Assembly: GCA_003228875.1 (NCBI GenBank)
Contig: QIGK01000130.1
Location: 1-62,002, forward strand
DNA from: Rhodobacterales bacterium
Lineage (GTDB): Bacteria; Pseudomonadota; Alphaproteobacteria; Rhodobacterales; Rhodobacteraceae
Direction: 5' to 3'
DNA: 62,002 nucleotides
Below the pieces are notes generated by a model that was not told the origin of the DNA, did no database searches, and saw only the letters and a list, made by a program, of their open reading frames with translations. Shown here one piece after another: positions 49,505 through 58,960 of this stretch (position 1 is its first letter; each line of letters starts with the position of its first letter). The position numbers were made by a program, and so were the translations under genes.

Positions 49505-50617
49505 GTGATTCGATCTAAAATCGTTTTTCTGCTGGCTAGTATGGCCGTTTTTTTAACTTCTTATGCCTTCGCCGATGTGCGGATAAAAGACCTTGTTGAG
49601 ATAGACGGGGTGCGGGGTAATGACCTTGTTGGCTATGGGCTGGTGGTCGGGCTGAATGGCACTGGGGATGGGCTGCGGAACTCTCCTTTTACCGAAGAGG
49701 CCATGACCAATCTGCTGGAAAGGTTGGGCATTAATGTCACTGGCGAAAATTTCCGGTCAAAAAACGTGGCAGCTGTTTTGGTCACTGCTGCTTTGCCACC
49801 CTTTGCGCGGGCGGGCGGGCGCATAGATATTACGGTTTCCACCATTGGCGATGCCAAAAGCCTGCTGGGCGGCACCTTGATTATGACACCGCTTAATGCC
49901 GCAGACGGGCAGATTTATGCGGTTGCCCAAGGCTCGGTGATTGCGGGTGGGGTCACTGCTGAGGGCGATGGTGCTTCGGTCACCCAAGGGGTGCCAACTT
50001 CAGGGGTTATTCCTGCTGGCGCGCGGGTAGAGCGTGAAATCGCGTTTGATTTTACCGAAATGCGCCAGATGCGGCTGGCCTTGCGTGACCCGGATTTCAC
50101 CACCGCTGCGCGGATTGAACGAGCCATCAATGATCGGTTCGGGGTGCAAATCGCTGAGATGACAGATTCCGGCACAGTGCGACTGAACCTTGCGCTTGCC
50201 AACGCACCATCGCCTGCGCATTTGATCAGCCTGCTTGAAAATATCGAGGTTGATCCGCAGCAGCGCGCGCGGGTTATTGTTGACCAGCGCTCCGGCACCA
50301 TTGTGTTGGGCGCAAATGTGCGGATTTCACGGGTTGCGGTTAGTCAAGGCAACCTGACCTTGCGCATTCAGGAATCGCCAATTGTGGTGCAACCCAACCC
50401 GTTTTCAGTAGGCGGCGCGCCGATTGTGGTGCCAAACACCACTGTCGAGATTATCGAGGGCGAAAACACAAGGCTGGCTTTGGTAGAAACTGCCGTGTCC
50501 TTGCCCGAAGTGATCGAGGGTTTAAATGCGCTCGGGGTGTCGCCGCGCGATATGATCGATATTTTAAAAGCCATCAAAGCCGCCGGTGCGCTGCATGCTG
50601 AATTTATTGTGCAATAG
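49505..50617 (+). CDS. flgI: Flagellar P-ring protein FlgI
   Basis: 370 residues. A Sec signal peptide (VFLLASMAVFLTSYAFA) precedes the mature DVRIKDLVEIDGVRGNDLVGYGLVVGLNGTGDG. Later motifs IERAINDRFG and LPEVIEGLNALGVSPRDMIDILKAIKAAGALHAE are diagnostic. It builds the periplasmic P ring. GTG start. It ends about 98 bp before the convergent fliP; the gap holds no visible hairpin. Confidence 0.95.
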   Translation: MIRSKIVFLLASMAVFLTSYAFADVRIKDLVEIDGVRGNDLVGYGLVVGLNGTGDGLRNSPFTEEAMTNLLERLGINVTGENFRSKNVAAVLVTAALPPFARAGGRIDITVSTIGDAKSLLGGTLIMTPLNAADGQIYAVAQGSVIAGGVTAEGDGASVTQGVPTSGVIPAGARVEREIAFDFTEMRQMRLALRDPDFTTAARIERAINDRFGVQIAEMTDSGTVRLNLALANAPSPAHLISLLENIEVDPQQRARVIVDQRSGTIVLGANVRISRVAVSQGNLTLRIQESPIVVQPNPFSVGGAPIVVPNTTVEIIEGENTRLALVETAVSLPEVIEGLNALGVSPRDMIDILKAIKAAGALHAEFIVQ

Positions 50618-50715
50618 CAATCAAGTATTGCAGGGCTTTATTTGTTGCAGCGGCATTTCTGCCTAAATGACTTGCGCAACAGTGTTAGTGTCGCCCGGGG
50701 TGTTGGCTTTGCTGT

Positions 50716-51435
50716 TCAGGAATAACTGCTAACCAAGGCACCCGCAATCAGCGACCAACCATCAGCAATGACAAAAAATGCCAGCTTGAAGGGCAAGGCA
50801 ACAATTGCCGGGGGCACCATCATCATGCCCATCGACATCAAAACTGCCGCGATCACCAGATCAATTACCAGAAACGGCAGGAAGATCAAAAACCCGATCT
50901 CAAAGCCACGCTGGATCTCGCTTAGCAAAAATGACGGCACCAGTACGCTAAGGGGCAGCTCCGCACCGGGTGCAAGGCTTTGTGAAGCCGACTGCAACAT
51001 CAGATCAACGGTTTCGACCTGAACCCGCCCCTCCATAAAGACCCGAAATGGCGCAAGGGTGCGGTCAATTGCGGTTTGCATATCAATGGCATTTTCCAAA
51101 TAGGGTGCCACCCCATCGGCCCATGCCAGATTAAACACAGGCGCCATAACAAACCATGTCAAAAACAGCGCAAGGCTGACAATCATCATGTTTGGCGGGG
51201 CTTGCTGCACGCCGATGGCTTGCCGCATGATCGACAAGACAATCACCATAAACGGAAAGCAGGTCACCATCATGGCGATGCCGGGCGCAAGGCTTAGCAA
51301 GGTCAGGATCAGGAAAAGCTGCACCGATTGCAGTGATAAGCCGCCATCGCCCAGATTAACCTCAAGGCTTTGGGCGAATGCGGGAGAGGAGAGCGCCAGA
51401 ATAAAAAGACAGGCGAGAGTTGCTTTAGAAACCAT
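50716..51435 (-). CDS. fliP: Flagellar export protein FliP
   Basis: About 239 residues. Signal peptide (ACLFILALSSPAFA), then FLILTLLSLAPGIAMMVTCFPFMVIVLSIMRQAIGVQQAPPNMMIVSLALFLT and a C-terminal pair of membrane helices with EIQRGFEIGFLIFLPFLVIDLVIAAVLMSMGM. It forms the core of the export gate with FliQ and FliR. The ATG at 51435 is preferred (MVSKATL); it overlaps fliN by 11 bp. Confidence 0.93.
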   Translation of the reverse strand: MVSKATLACLFILALSSPAFAQSLEVNLGDGGLSLQSVQLFLILTLLSLAPGIAMMVTCFPFMVIVLSIMRQAIGVQQAPPNMMIVSLALFLTWFVMAPVFNLAWADGVAPYLENAIDMQTAIDRTLAPFRVFMEGRVQVETVDLMLQSASQSLAPGAELPLSVLVPSFLLSEIQRGFEIGFLIFLPFLVIDLVIAAVLMSMGMMMVPPAIVALPFKLAFFVIADGWSLIAGALVSSYS

Positions 51436-51727
51436 CGCGTAAATCAACCACTTCGGTCAGGCGAACACCCAGCTTATCACTGTTTTCCAGCTCTTGTAGT
51501 TCACCTTTGGCGATCAGTTTTTCACCGATATAAATCTCAACCGGATCATCAATACGGCTGTTAAGCGGCAAAACAGAGCCGCGCCCCAGCTTAAGCAGAT
51601 CAGCAATCATCGGTCTGGCTTTGCCGACCGAGATCGTCACCTCAACCGGAACGCCAAGAAAGGCGTTATCCTGCAGCGCGCCGTTTGGTTCGGCTTTGGT
51701 TTCCCGTTCTTGTTCTTGTTCAGGCAT
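51425..51727 (-). CDS. fliN: Flagellar switch protein FliN
   Basis: 100 residues with the SpoA domain VPVEVTISVGKARPMIADLLKLGRGSVLPLNSRIDDPVEIYIGEKLIAKGEL. It forms the C ring with FliM and FliG, which are not in this window. Start and stop codons overlap those of fliH and fliP, so the four genes are one operon. Confidence 0.92.
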   Translation of the reverse strand: MPEQEQERETKAEPNGALQDNAFLGVPVEVTISVGKARPMIADLLKLGRGSVLPLNSRIDDPVEIYIGEKLIAKGELQELENSDKLGVRLTEVVDLRDGF

Positions 51728-52319
51728 GGTTGTCCCCTGATTTCAATGCTTCGGTTGGTGTGAAAAATGCATGCACAGCGGCGTCAACGGATTGAATTAC
51801 TGCGCCAATATCAAGCTGCTCAAACCCGGTGCCCCAATCAACCCGCGCTGCCAGTGGGCCAAGCTCCGGGTCGGTTTGCACATGGATGTTGGCCTGACAA
51901 GGCGACAGCATTTTCTGGATGGACTCAACCGCACCGTCCGGCACAAAGACATTTATTTTTGCTTCTGGCAGTTTTTCGATTATGGACATAACCCGTTCGG
52001 CCACTTCTGTGGTGAAACCGGCGGCGGCACTGGCAGGTAGGGTGGTTTCCAGTATCGCGAAAATAAGCGGTTTTAAGCTGTTGATGGCTGCGTGGCGGGC
52101 CTCAACCTGTGAAAAGCCGATGTCATTCAGCGCCTCCAGAATGGGGGCCAGACTTCGAATTTTTTCGGCCTCAAAAGCTTTGCTTGTGGCTTCGGCACCG
52201 CTTTTTACGCCTTTGGAATAGGCGATGTCTTTTTCTGATTCAAACCCTTCAAACAAGGAAATACGCTTGCTTGAAACGGGTGCGTCATTGGTGAAACATT
52301 CTAATCTAAGTGCACACAT
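51720..52319 (-). CDS. fliH: FliH-like flagellar export regulator
   Basis: 199 residues, helical, with YSKGVKSGAEATSKAFEAEKIRSLAPILEALND resembling a FliH coiled coil, and a C-terminal ATPase-stator-like part with VFVPDGAVESIQKML and PELGPLAARVDWGTGFEQLDI. It would link FliI to the C ring. FliH proteins diverge strongly in this group, so the call leans on the neighbours fliF and fliN and the C-terminal motif. ATG overlaps the fliF stop (TAATG). Confidence 0.8.
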   Translation of the reverse strand: MCALRLECFTNDAPVSSKRISLFEGFESEKDIAYSKGVKSGAEATSKAFEAEKIRSLAPILEALNDIGFSQVEARHAAINSLKPLIFAILETTLPASAAAGFTTEVAERVMSIIEKLPEAKINVFVPDGAVESIQKMLSPCQANIHVQTDPELGPLAARVDWGTGFEQLDIGAVIQSVDAAVHAFFTPTEALKSGDNHA

Positions 52320-53872
52320 TATGCAGATACCTCATCATTTTTTTCGGGGGCTTCTATCCAGTTTTGCAATAAGCGATTGGTTTCTTCGGAGCGTTCAGAG
52401 ATTGCGGTTCGCAGCATTTCCACAGCGGTCGGCGAGGTTTTGTTTTCAATTGCCAAAACATTGCTTCCATCAGGGGGCGAAAGCTGTGCATTGGCGCTGT
52501 CTGTATCAGTTGCCAGTGGCGGCAAGCTGGGCTGGCTGGCCAATAGCGGCCGCAAAACAAACATGCCAAGTGCCAGAACCACCATCGATAAAACCCCTAA
52601 TTGCACCAGTGACATAGCGTTCAGCGATAAGAAACCGGGGGTTTCATCGACCAGCGTGCCGGTAATGGCGGGCTGGGATAGCTCCATAGATTGCAAGGTT
52701 ACCACATCGCCGCGCGCGGCATCAAAGCCAACAGCGGATTGCACCAATTCGCGCAGAGCGGTCAATTCTTCCTCAGATCTGGGGGCCCAGACCTCAGCGC
52801 CGGAATCGTCGGTTACCATTTGCCCGTTAACCAGCACCGCAACCGACAGGCGGCGAATTTCGCCCGGTTGGCGCACGGTTTCACGCAGGGTTTCGGAAAT
52901 TTCGTAATTTATCCGCTCGCTATTGCTATTTTGATTGCGTGAGGCTTGCCCTGCATTGCCGCCAACATCCCCATCGGGCAGGTTGCTGGCAACGGTTACC
53001 GCGCCGCTGCCTGACCCATTAGAAGCATCGGTATCATTTTGTGATTCTGAAGAAATCACGACACGGCTTTCGGGGTCTATGATACGTTCCGAAACGGTTT
53101 GGGTTTCCATATTGGCATCTATCATCACCTCAACAATGGCGTTGCCGGCCCCAACCCTTGCGGCAAGAATGCGTTCGATATTGCTGCGCATGGCTGTAGC
53201 GCGGGCATCAAGACCATCTATTGATCCGGTGCTGGCGGCATCGCCTACCAAAACCACAACGCCAGATGCTGAATCAATTACCGCTACGTTTTCAGCCGCA
53301 AGCCCGTTGACCGCCGAAGCCACCATAAACCGCGCTGCTTCTGCAAAAGACGGGGCCAAGCTGCCGCTGGCGGCAGACAATGTCACCGAAGCGGTGGGCG
53401 TATTGTTGCGATTAAACGGTTTACCGGAACCTGAAGCAATGTGGACCCGTGCCGAAATAATCTGGGCTGATGCAACCAATGTGCGGGCTAACTCACCTTC
53501 TTTGGCGCGCCAATAAGCGGCGTCAAACATTTGGGAAGTGGTGCCAAACCCCGATAGGCTATCCAGTATTTCATACCCGGCAATGCCCGATGCGGGCAAA
53601 CCGTTGCTGGCAAGCGAAAGCCGCACTTGGTCACGGCTATTGGTATCCACATAAATGGCGTTGCCGCGCACTTCAAATACTACGCCGCTTTGCTCAAGGC
53701 TGGTAATAACCTCACCAGCGGAGGAGGCATCAAGCCCTGCAAAAAGCAGCGACAGATTGGGTGAGGTCGTGACCCGCACCAACCCCAACAGCGCGACAAA
53801 ACCCGCCACAGCTGCCAAAATAAAAATTACCCGTTTTTTGGGGTCAAGGCTGGTCCACATAAATTTGCTCAC
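52319..53872 (-). CDS. fliF: Flagellar MS-ring protein FliF
   Basis: About 517 residues with a first membrane helix (KKRVIFILAAVAGFVALLGLV), RBM domains with FAGLDASSAGEVITSLEQSGVVFEV and ELARTLVASAQIISARVHIAS, a Ser/Asn-rich linker, and a second helix (LVQLGVLSMVVLALGMFVLRPL) with an acidic cytosolic end that binds FliG. The GTG at 53872 fits the family start (SKFMWTSLDPKKR); 53860 (ATG) and 53926 are alternatives. First gene of the fliF-fliH-fliN-fliP operon. Confidence 0.92.
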   Translation of the reverse strand: MSKFMWTSLDPKKRVIFILAAVAGFVALLGLVRVTTSPNLSLLFAGLDASSAGEVITSLEQSGVVFEVRGNAIYVDTNSRDQVRLSLASNGLPASGIAGYEILDSLSGFGTTSQMFDAAYWRAKEGELARTLVASAQIISARVHIASGSGKPFNRNNTPTASVTLSAASGSLAPSFAEAARFMVASAVNGLAAENVAVIDSASGVVVLVGDAASTGSIDGLDARATAMRSNIERILAARVGAGNAIVEVMIDANMETQTVSERIIDPESRVVISSESQNDTDASNGSGSGAVTVASNLPDGDVGGNAGQASRNQNSNSERINYEISETLRETVRQPGEIRRLSVAVLVNGQMVTDDSGAEVWAPRSEEELTALRELVQSAVGFDAARGDVVTLQSMELSQPAITGTLVDETPGFLSLNAMSLVQLGVLSMVVLALGMFVLRPLLASQPSLPPLATDTDSANAQLSPPDGSNVLAIENKTSPTAVEMLRTAISERSEETNRLLQNWIEAPEKNDEVSA

Positions 53873-53939
53873 GTTCTGTTTGGTTAAGCCGACACCATTC
53901 TGATGCCCACTGCATTTAAGGAACATTGCGCAAACACTT

Positions 53940-53954
53940 TTAACAATTAGTTAG
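53940..53954 (+). promoter_or_regulatory. CtrA-like box between fliF and fliL
   Basis: TTAA, seven bases, TTAG, a seven-of-eight match to TTAA-N7-TTAA, placed 51 bp before fliL and 68 bp before fliF, so it can serve both divergent operons. Confidence 0.5.
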
Positions 53955-54004
53955 CCAAAACCGGATTAAGACAAGAAAGATGAAAAAATTTACAGGATTT
54001 GCAG

Positions 54005-54538
54005 ATGGCAGATGATCCAAAACCAGAAAATGAAGAAAATCCAAAGAAAAGCGGCAAAAAAGGCTTGCTAATAGGGGTTCTTGGCGCGGCCCTGCTGGGC
54101 GGAGCTGGGTTTTATGCCACTTATTCTGGCATGATTTTGGCCCCCAAAGGTGATTCGGAATATGCGGGCGACAGCGCATCCGGCGGCGATGGATATGGAA
54201 AAGGCGAAGATGGCTATGGTGTCGCCAGCGATTTGCCAGATATTTATTTTATTGAAATGGAACCGCTGGTGATTTCGCTGGGCGAATCCGCAAGCGCCAA
54301 ATTCTTGCGTTTTTCGGGGCAACTGGATGTTGATCCGGCTTACGCCGCCGAAATTGAACTGGTGATGCCGCGCATAACCGATGCGCTGAACACTTATTTG
54401 CGCGCCGTTTCAGAAGAAGAACTGGCCAAGCCATCTTCGTTCGATCGGCTGCGCGCACAGATGTTACGTCGCATTCAGGTAGTGACCGGCCAAGGCAAGG
54501 TACACGACTTGCTGATCACAGAATTTATTTTAGGATAG
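54005..54538 (+). CDS. fliL: Flagellar basal-body protein FliL
   Basis: 177 residues. One membrane helix near the N-terminus (GLLIGVLGAALLGGAGFYATYSG), a Gly/Asp-rich linker (about 50-75), and the conserved domain with YFIEMEPLVISLGESASAKFLRFSGQLDV and VTGQGKVHDLLITEFILG at the end. It associates with the stator. The first of a forward operon with the next genes. Confidence 0.9.
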   Translation: MADDPKPENEENPKKSGKKGLLIGVLGAALLGGAGFYATYSGMILAPKGDSEYAGDSASGGDGYGKGEDGYGVASDLPDIYFIEMEPLVISLGESASAKFLRFSGQLDVDPAYAAEIELVMPRITDALNTYLRAVSEEELAKPSSFDRLRAQMLRRIQVVTGQGKVHDLLITEFILG

Positions 54539-54550
54539 GGGAGGCCAAAA

Positions 54551-55015
54551 ATGGCACTTATAGCAGACGGATTAATGATTTCGGCAGCGTTGGCAGCAGC
54601 GTTATATTGTTACGTTTTATCGCGTAAAATCAATAACTTGATGCGACTTGATACGGGTCTTGGCGGGGCGATTTCTGCTTTGTCCTTGCAAGTTGATGAG
54701 ATTGAGACATCGGTGCGTGCCGCCACCAAAGCTTCGGGCGCCAGCCTGCAAGAACTGGTTGATATAACCAGCCGAGCTGAGATCGCAGCGGGCCGGTTGG
54801 AATTGCTTATGGTGTCCGTATATGAGCGCGGCAAAACCCCCAAAAAGGTGGAAATGCGCAACCCTAAAAGCAGCTCTGATGAAGCGGTTACATCAAAAGA
54901 TATTCTGAACGAGGCCCAAGAGCCTCTTTTGAGCGCGATTGAAGCAGAGAAGAACGCTGCCACCCGGGTTGATCTGTTGAACGCGTTGCAAAAAGTCATG
55001 ACTGCGGTGAAATAA
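54551..55015 (+). CDS. DUF6468-type flagellar-cluster protein
   Basis: 154 residues with one N-terminal membrane helix (SAALAAALYCYVLSRKI) and then a long helical segment (LMRLDTGLGGAISALSLQVDEIETSVRAA) followed by a lysine/serine-rich middle and an acidic helix. I recognise it as the uncharacterised protein usual between fliL and motA in this group. Function unknown; the topology suggests a cytosolic helical domain held at the membrane. Its TAA overlaps the next ATG. Confidence 0.7.
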   Translation: MALIADGLMISAALAAALYCYVLSRKINNLMRLDTGLGGAISALSLQVDEIETSVRAATKASGASLQELVDITSRAEIAAGRLELLMVSVYERGKTPKKVEMRNPKSSSDEAVTSKDILNEAQEPLLSAIEAEKNAATRVDLLNALQKVMTAVK

Positions 55016-55626
55016 TGGCTAAAATTTTACCGACAAAACCGTCCGCTGGGGCCATATCGCTGATTATTTTTTGTTTTTTGGCGTCTGTGTTGGTGCGGGT
55101 TGCGGCCTCTGCACCGGCGCTTGCGCAGGAGCTTGACGGGCAGCGCAGCAATGACATTTCACCGATGATGCAAACTGATGCGAATGCAACAAACAATGCC
55201 GAAGTTTGTGAACCTGTCGGCGAGCCCTCAATTCTTTTGGCAGCACTTGCATCACGTCAGGAACAAATCTCAACACGAGAGGCCTATATCGATGGCCGCG
55301 AACAGATCCTGAAAGTCTCCGAAGCCCGAATCGCTGAACAATTAGTGGCTTTGCGCGGCGCTGAGGAACGTTTGGCTGCAACATTGGCACAGGCAGATGA
55401 TGCCGCCGAAAATGATGTGGCCCAATTGACCGAGGTTTATGAGCGTATGAAACCAGCCGATGCGGCCGGAATATTTGAGACCATGGACATCCAGTTTGCC
55501 GCTGGTTTTTTTGCTCGAATGCGGCCGGATGCAGCTGCAAATATCATGGCTGAACTGCCATCCGACCTCGCCTATTCGATCAGCGTTGTGATGGCGGGAA
55601 GGAATGCCAACGCACCGCGCGAATAA
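55015..55626 (+). CDS. MotE-like periplasmic/export-associated protein
   Basis: 203 residues. One N-terminal hydrophobic segment (AGAISLIIFCFLASVLVRVAASAPALA), which may be a signal peptide or anchor, then a coiled-coil stretch (about 80-130) and a MgtE-N/MotE-like C-terminus (VYERMKPADAAGIFETMDIQFAAGFFARMRPDAAANIMAEL). In Sinorhizobium MotE is a periplasmic chaperone for MotC. This protein precedes motA and a large exported protein, which fits that pattern. Confidence 0.72.
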   Translation: MAKILPTKPSAGAISLIIFCFLASVLVRVAASAPALAQELDGQRSNDISPMMQTDANATNNAEVCEPVGEPSILLAALASRQEQISTREAYIDGREQILKVSEARIAEQLVALRGAEERLAATLAQADDAAENDVAQLTEVYERMKPADAAGIFETMDIQFAAGFFARMRPDAAANIMAELPSDLAYSISVVMAGRNANAPRE

Positions 55627-55711
55627 TGACAGAACTTGAGGGAAATTTAACATACCGCGGGGCATTGTTGACAGGAAGGATGGCCGATCAGGCCTTTGAA
55701 GAGGAATTGAT

Positions 55712-56578
55712 ATGGGTGGTGTAATTGGCATAATCGTGATTTTCAGCATGGTGTTTGGCGGCTATATTCTGGCTGGCGGAAAAATGGATATTATTATGTA
55801 TTCATTGCCCTATGAAATGATGATTATTATGGGCGCGGCGGTTGGTGCATTTCTGATCGCCAACGATATGTCGGTGGTGAAACACACCATTAAAGACATG
55901 GGTAAGGTATTTAAGGGTAACAAATGGAAAAAGCAGGATTATCAGGATTTACTTTGCCTTTTATATTCTTTGATTCGGATTGGTCGCGAAAACCCCGTTG
56001 ATCTGGAAACCCATATAGAGGAGCCAGAGAGTTCTGATATTTTCGGGAAATACCCCAAAATTCAGAAAGACAAGATCGCGGTTGGTTTGATTTGCGATAC
56101 CCTGCGCTCAGCTTCGATGAATTATGATGACCCGCATCAGGTTGAAGAAGTGCTGGAAAACAGAATGGAAGAACATGCGGCCCATTCGCTCCATTCCAGC
56201 CACGCATTGCAAGTAATGGCCGACGGGCTGCCAGCATTGGGTATTGTGGCGGCAGTTCTGGGCATCATCAAAACCATGTCATCTATTGATAAACCCCCCG
56301 CAGTATTAGGCGGCATGATCGGTGGTGCTTTGGTCGGGACTTTTCTTGGCGTGTTTCTCGCTTATGGTCTTGTTGGGCCGTTTTCAGCAAAACTTCAGGC
56401 GGTAACCGAAGATGATAATCAGTTTTATAATTTGATTCGCGAAGTTCTGGTTGCCAACCTATACAATCACGCCCCGAATATCTGCGTTGAGGTTGGTCGC
56501 CAAAATACTCCGGGCAGGGTGCGGCCATCTTTTGACGATCTTGAGATCATTATCAAAGAATTGAAAGCCGCCGCATGA
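55712..56578 (+). CDS. motA: Flagellar stator protein MotA
   Basis: 288 residues with four membrane helices (first pair about 4-20 and 33-52; second pair about 170-190 and 205-230), the long cytosolic loop (about 60-165) and the conserved MADGLPALGIVAAVLGIIKTM and GGMIGGALVGTFLGVFLAYGLVGPF motifs. GAGGA ribosome-binding site. The next gene starts inside its stop codon (ATGA), suggesting coupled synthesis. Confidence 0.93.
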   Translation: MGGVIGIIVIFSMVFGGYILAGGKMDIIMYSLPYEMMIIMGAAVGAFLIANDMSVVKHTIKDMGKVFKGNKWKKQDYQDLLCLLYSLIRIGRENPVDLETHIEEPESSDIFGKYPKIQKDKIAVGLICDTLRSASMNYDDPHQVEEVLENRMEEHAAHSLHSSHALQVMADGLPALGIVAAVLGIIKTMSSIDKPPAVLGGMIGGALVGTFLGVFLAYGLVGPFSAKLQAVTEDDNQFYNLIREVLVANLYNHAPNICVEVGRQNTPGRVRPSFDDLEIIIKELKAAA

Positions 56579-58950
56579 TCAGGTTTGGCCTTTTTCTGAT
56601 GTTTTTGCCGGGTGTTCTTGGCGCTCAGACCGAAATTACGGTGCGTTCTGGCGAGCATGATGCCTTTAGCCGACTGGTCCTGACAATAGATCCGGAAACC
56701 ACATGGGAACTGGTGGAAACCCGCGGCCTTATCCAATTGGTTTTTCCAGAACAGATGCTGGAATTTGAGGTTGATAAGGTGTTTGATCGAATTCCCAAAA
56801 CACGGCTGACCGCGATTTCGAGCATGACAAATGAAACCGGCACAACGCTTGAAATGGAAACCCTCTGTGCCTGCGCGGCCAGTGTTTTTGCATTTGATGG
56901 CAATTATCTGGTGATCGACATTCGGGATGGCGGCCCATTGCAAGCAATGGCAACCAAAATCGCACCACCCTCAGCCTATGCCTATTGGCAACCTACAGGG
57001 TTGGGGCTGTCGCCTGAACAAGGAAATACATATTTTTTTGAACCACCAGCAACGGTTGGTTTGCCCCGCGATCTGACAATACCGGAGCAGGGTATCCCCG
57101 AAGATTTTATCTTGCCGCCACGCACTGACTTAAGCGTTAGCAGCGTTATAAACAATGATGTGACGCGGCCAGATACTCCACCAGACCTGGAAATGGTTGC
57201 AAGAATTGAACAGGCTCAGGATCAATTATTACAACAATTAACCCGCGCGGCTGATCAAGGGTTACTGGATTTTTCCTCGCCACTGACCGAAGAGCCAGAT
57301 GAAATTGTCGCGCCATCCGACAATAGTGAACCGCCGCAGGAAATGCCGCAAATGATTGATGCGGAATTGTTGCGACAACTAAGCGCGCGCACGGCTTACG
57401 ATGATGCCGCCCAAGCCGACTTGGCAGCGATCGTTAATGCGTTTGCCAAGCCACAATGTCTGGATGATGATGTTTTTGATATGGCTAACTGGCGCGGAGC
57501 AGATGAATTTCCGACGCAAGTCGCAGCCTTGCGGTCAATGATTTATGGTGAATTTGATCGTGTTGCGGAGGCAGAGGTAGAAAAACTCGCCAAACTTTAT
57601 CTTGCTCACGGGTTGGGTGTGGAGGCGATTTCAACTTTAACGATATTGTCGGAAATGCTGCAAATCGGGCCAGTCCTGAATGATCTGGCCCAGATTGTTG
57701 ACGGCAAAAGCTGGTCGGAAAACGGGCCGGTCGCCAAAGGTGAAACCTGTGGCGGTGATCATGAAATGTGGTTTTTGGCTGGTAGCCGGGAACCGATGGA
57801 AATTATCGAAACCACAAGCATCACCGAAGCATTTTCGCAATATCCAATTGAAATTCGTGTGTTGATCGGCCCTAATCTGGCAAATGCGATGCTGGACGCA
57901 GGAAAATCTGATGCAGCAAACCAAATTCTTGAAATTATCCGGCGTGCAGCGGTTTCGGACACCGCGCCGATGCAAATGGTTTCGGCCAGTTTGCTGGCAT
58001 CAAATGATCGGCAAAATGATGCTGTGCAAATTTTTCAGCAAGTTGTCAACGCACAAGAAACTGAATCTCCCGAGGCGGTTATTGCTTTGGCGCAGGTCGC
58101 CATTAATCAAAACTCCGGAATATCGCAATCTTTGTTGACCGACCTTGCGGCCGTTGCTTTTGAGCAACGCGAAACGTTGATTGGCGAGCAGGCAAGGCTG
58201 TGGGAAATTCGGGTAAATGCGCGGATCAACGGGCTTGCCAGCGCTTTGAATATGGTGGCCGCAGATATTGATTCAGCGTCGGGCAACCCCGATCGACTGG
58301 CAGAGGTCACCGCTGAAATTCTTGCAGAAACGGATGCTGCACAGCAGGGAAATCTTGCGTATGTTCAAGCAATTCTGGAGCATCGACAGCTTTTGTCAGA
58401 TCAAGAATTTGCGGATCCGGCGCGGGTTCAGATCGCCGGGCAAATTACTGCGCTTGGCTTGCCCAATGTTGCGCTCAATATATTAAAACCTGCATTGGCA
58501 CGCGATAATCCGGCCGCAAAACTAGGCGCTGCGCGCGCCCATCTGGCGCAGTTTCAGCCGGAACAAGCTTTGGCTATGCTTGAAGATCAGCCCTCTGATC
58601 AAGCGATTGCAATTGCGCTTTCAGCGCATGTTTTGACCGGTAACAAACAGGCAATTGCTGAAATTCTGAATGATCCGACCAATGCTGGCCTGATAGACCA
58701 AGCAACCGCTTGGCGGGCGGGGATTTGGCAAAATGTAACGGGGGACGGGGCCAACAAGACCATGGCCAATTATATGCAAGGCGCTGTTTTACCAATGGAG
58801 AACCAGCTCGGGCAACAGCTTAATAGCGGTGAAGCGTTTTTGACGGATCTAGGCATTGCGGAGCAACCCAACCTGCAAACCGCCCGCGATTTGCTGGCAG
58901 TTAACCGCGCCAGCCGCGCTTTTATTGAAAGCGTATTACAAGTTGAATAA
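56575..58950 (+). CDS. Large exported protein of the flagellar cluster, candidate MotC-like motor component
   Basis: 791 residues. A Sec-type signal peptide (RFGLFLMFLPGVLGA, cut near residue 17) precedes a beta-rich region (about 18-125: TEITVRSGEHDAFSRLVLTI, GNYLVIDIRDGG) that looks like an AMIN-type domain. A Pro/Asp-rich linker follows (about 135-260), then a long helical region with TPR-like character to the C-terminus (GLGVEAISTLTILSEML, QALAMLEDQPSDQAIAIALSAH). I do not recognise a named family. Coupled by ATGA to motA and shortly after a MotE-like gene, as in Rhizobiaceae where MotC is a periplasmic motor protein helped by MotE. That role is inferred from context only. A short minus-strand operon (flgD, fliK) follows convergently. 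Confidence 0.65.
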   Translation: MIRFGLFLMFLPGVLGAQTEITVRSGEHDAFSRLVLTIDPETTWELVETRGLIQLVFPEQMLEFEVDKVFDRIPKTRLTAISSMTNETGTTLEMETLCACAASVFAFDGNYLVIDIRDGGPLQAMATKIAPPSAYAYWQPTGLGLSPEQGNTYFFEPPATVGLPRDLTIPEQGIPEDFILPPRTDLSVSSVINNDVTRPDTPPDLEMVARIEQAQDQLLQQLTRAADQGLLDFSSPLTEEPDEIVAPSDNSEPPQEMPQMIDAELLRQLSARTAYDDAAQADLAAIVNAFAKPQCLDDDVFDMANWRGADEFPTQVAALRSMIYGEFDRVAEAEVEKLAKLYLAHGLGVEAISTLTILSEMLQIGPVLNDLAQIVDGKSWSENGPVAKGETCGGDHEMWFLAGSREPMEIIETTSITEAFSQYPIEIRVLIGPNLANAMLDAGKSDAANQILEIIRRAAVSDTAPMQMVSASLLASNDRQNDAVQIFQQVVNAQETESPEAVIALAQVAINQNSGISQSLLTDLAAVAFEQRETLIGEQARLWEIRVNARINGLASALNMVAADIDSASGNPDRLAEVTAEILAETDAAQQGNLAYVQAILEHRQLLSDQEFADPARVQIAGQITALGLPNVALNILKPALARDNPAAKLGAARAHLAQFQPEQALAMLEDQPSDQAIAIALSAHVLTGNKQAIAEILNDPTNAGLIDQATAWRAGIWQNVTGDGANKTMANYMQGAVLPMENQLGQQLNSGEAFLTDLGIAEQPNLQTARDLLAVNRASRAFIESVLQVE

Positions 58951-58960
58951 CGCGCGGTTG

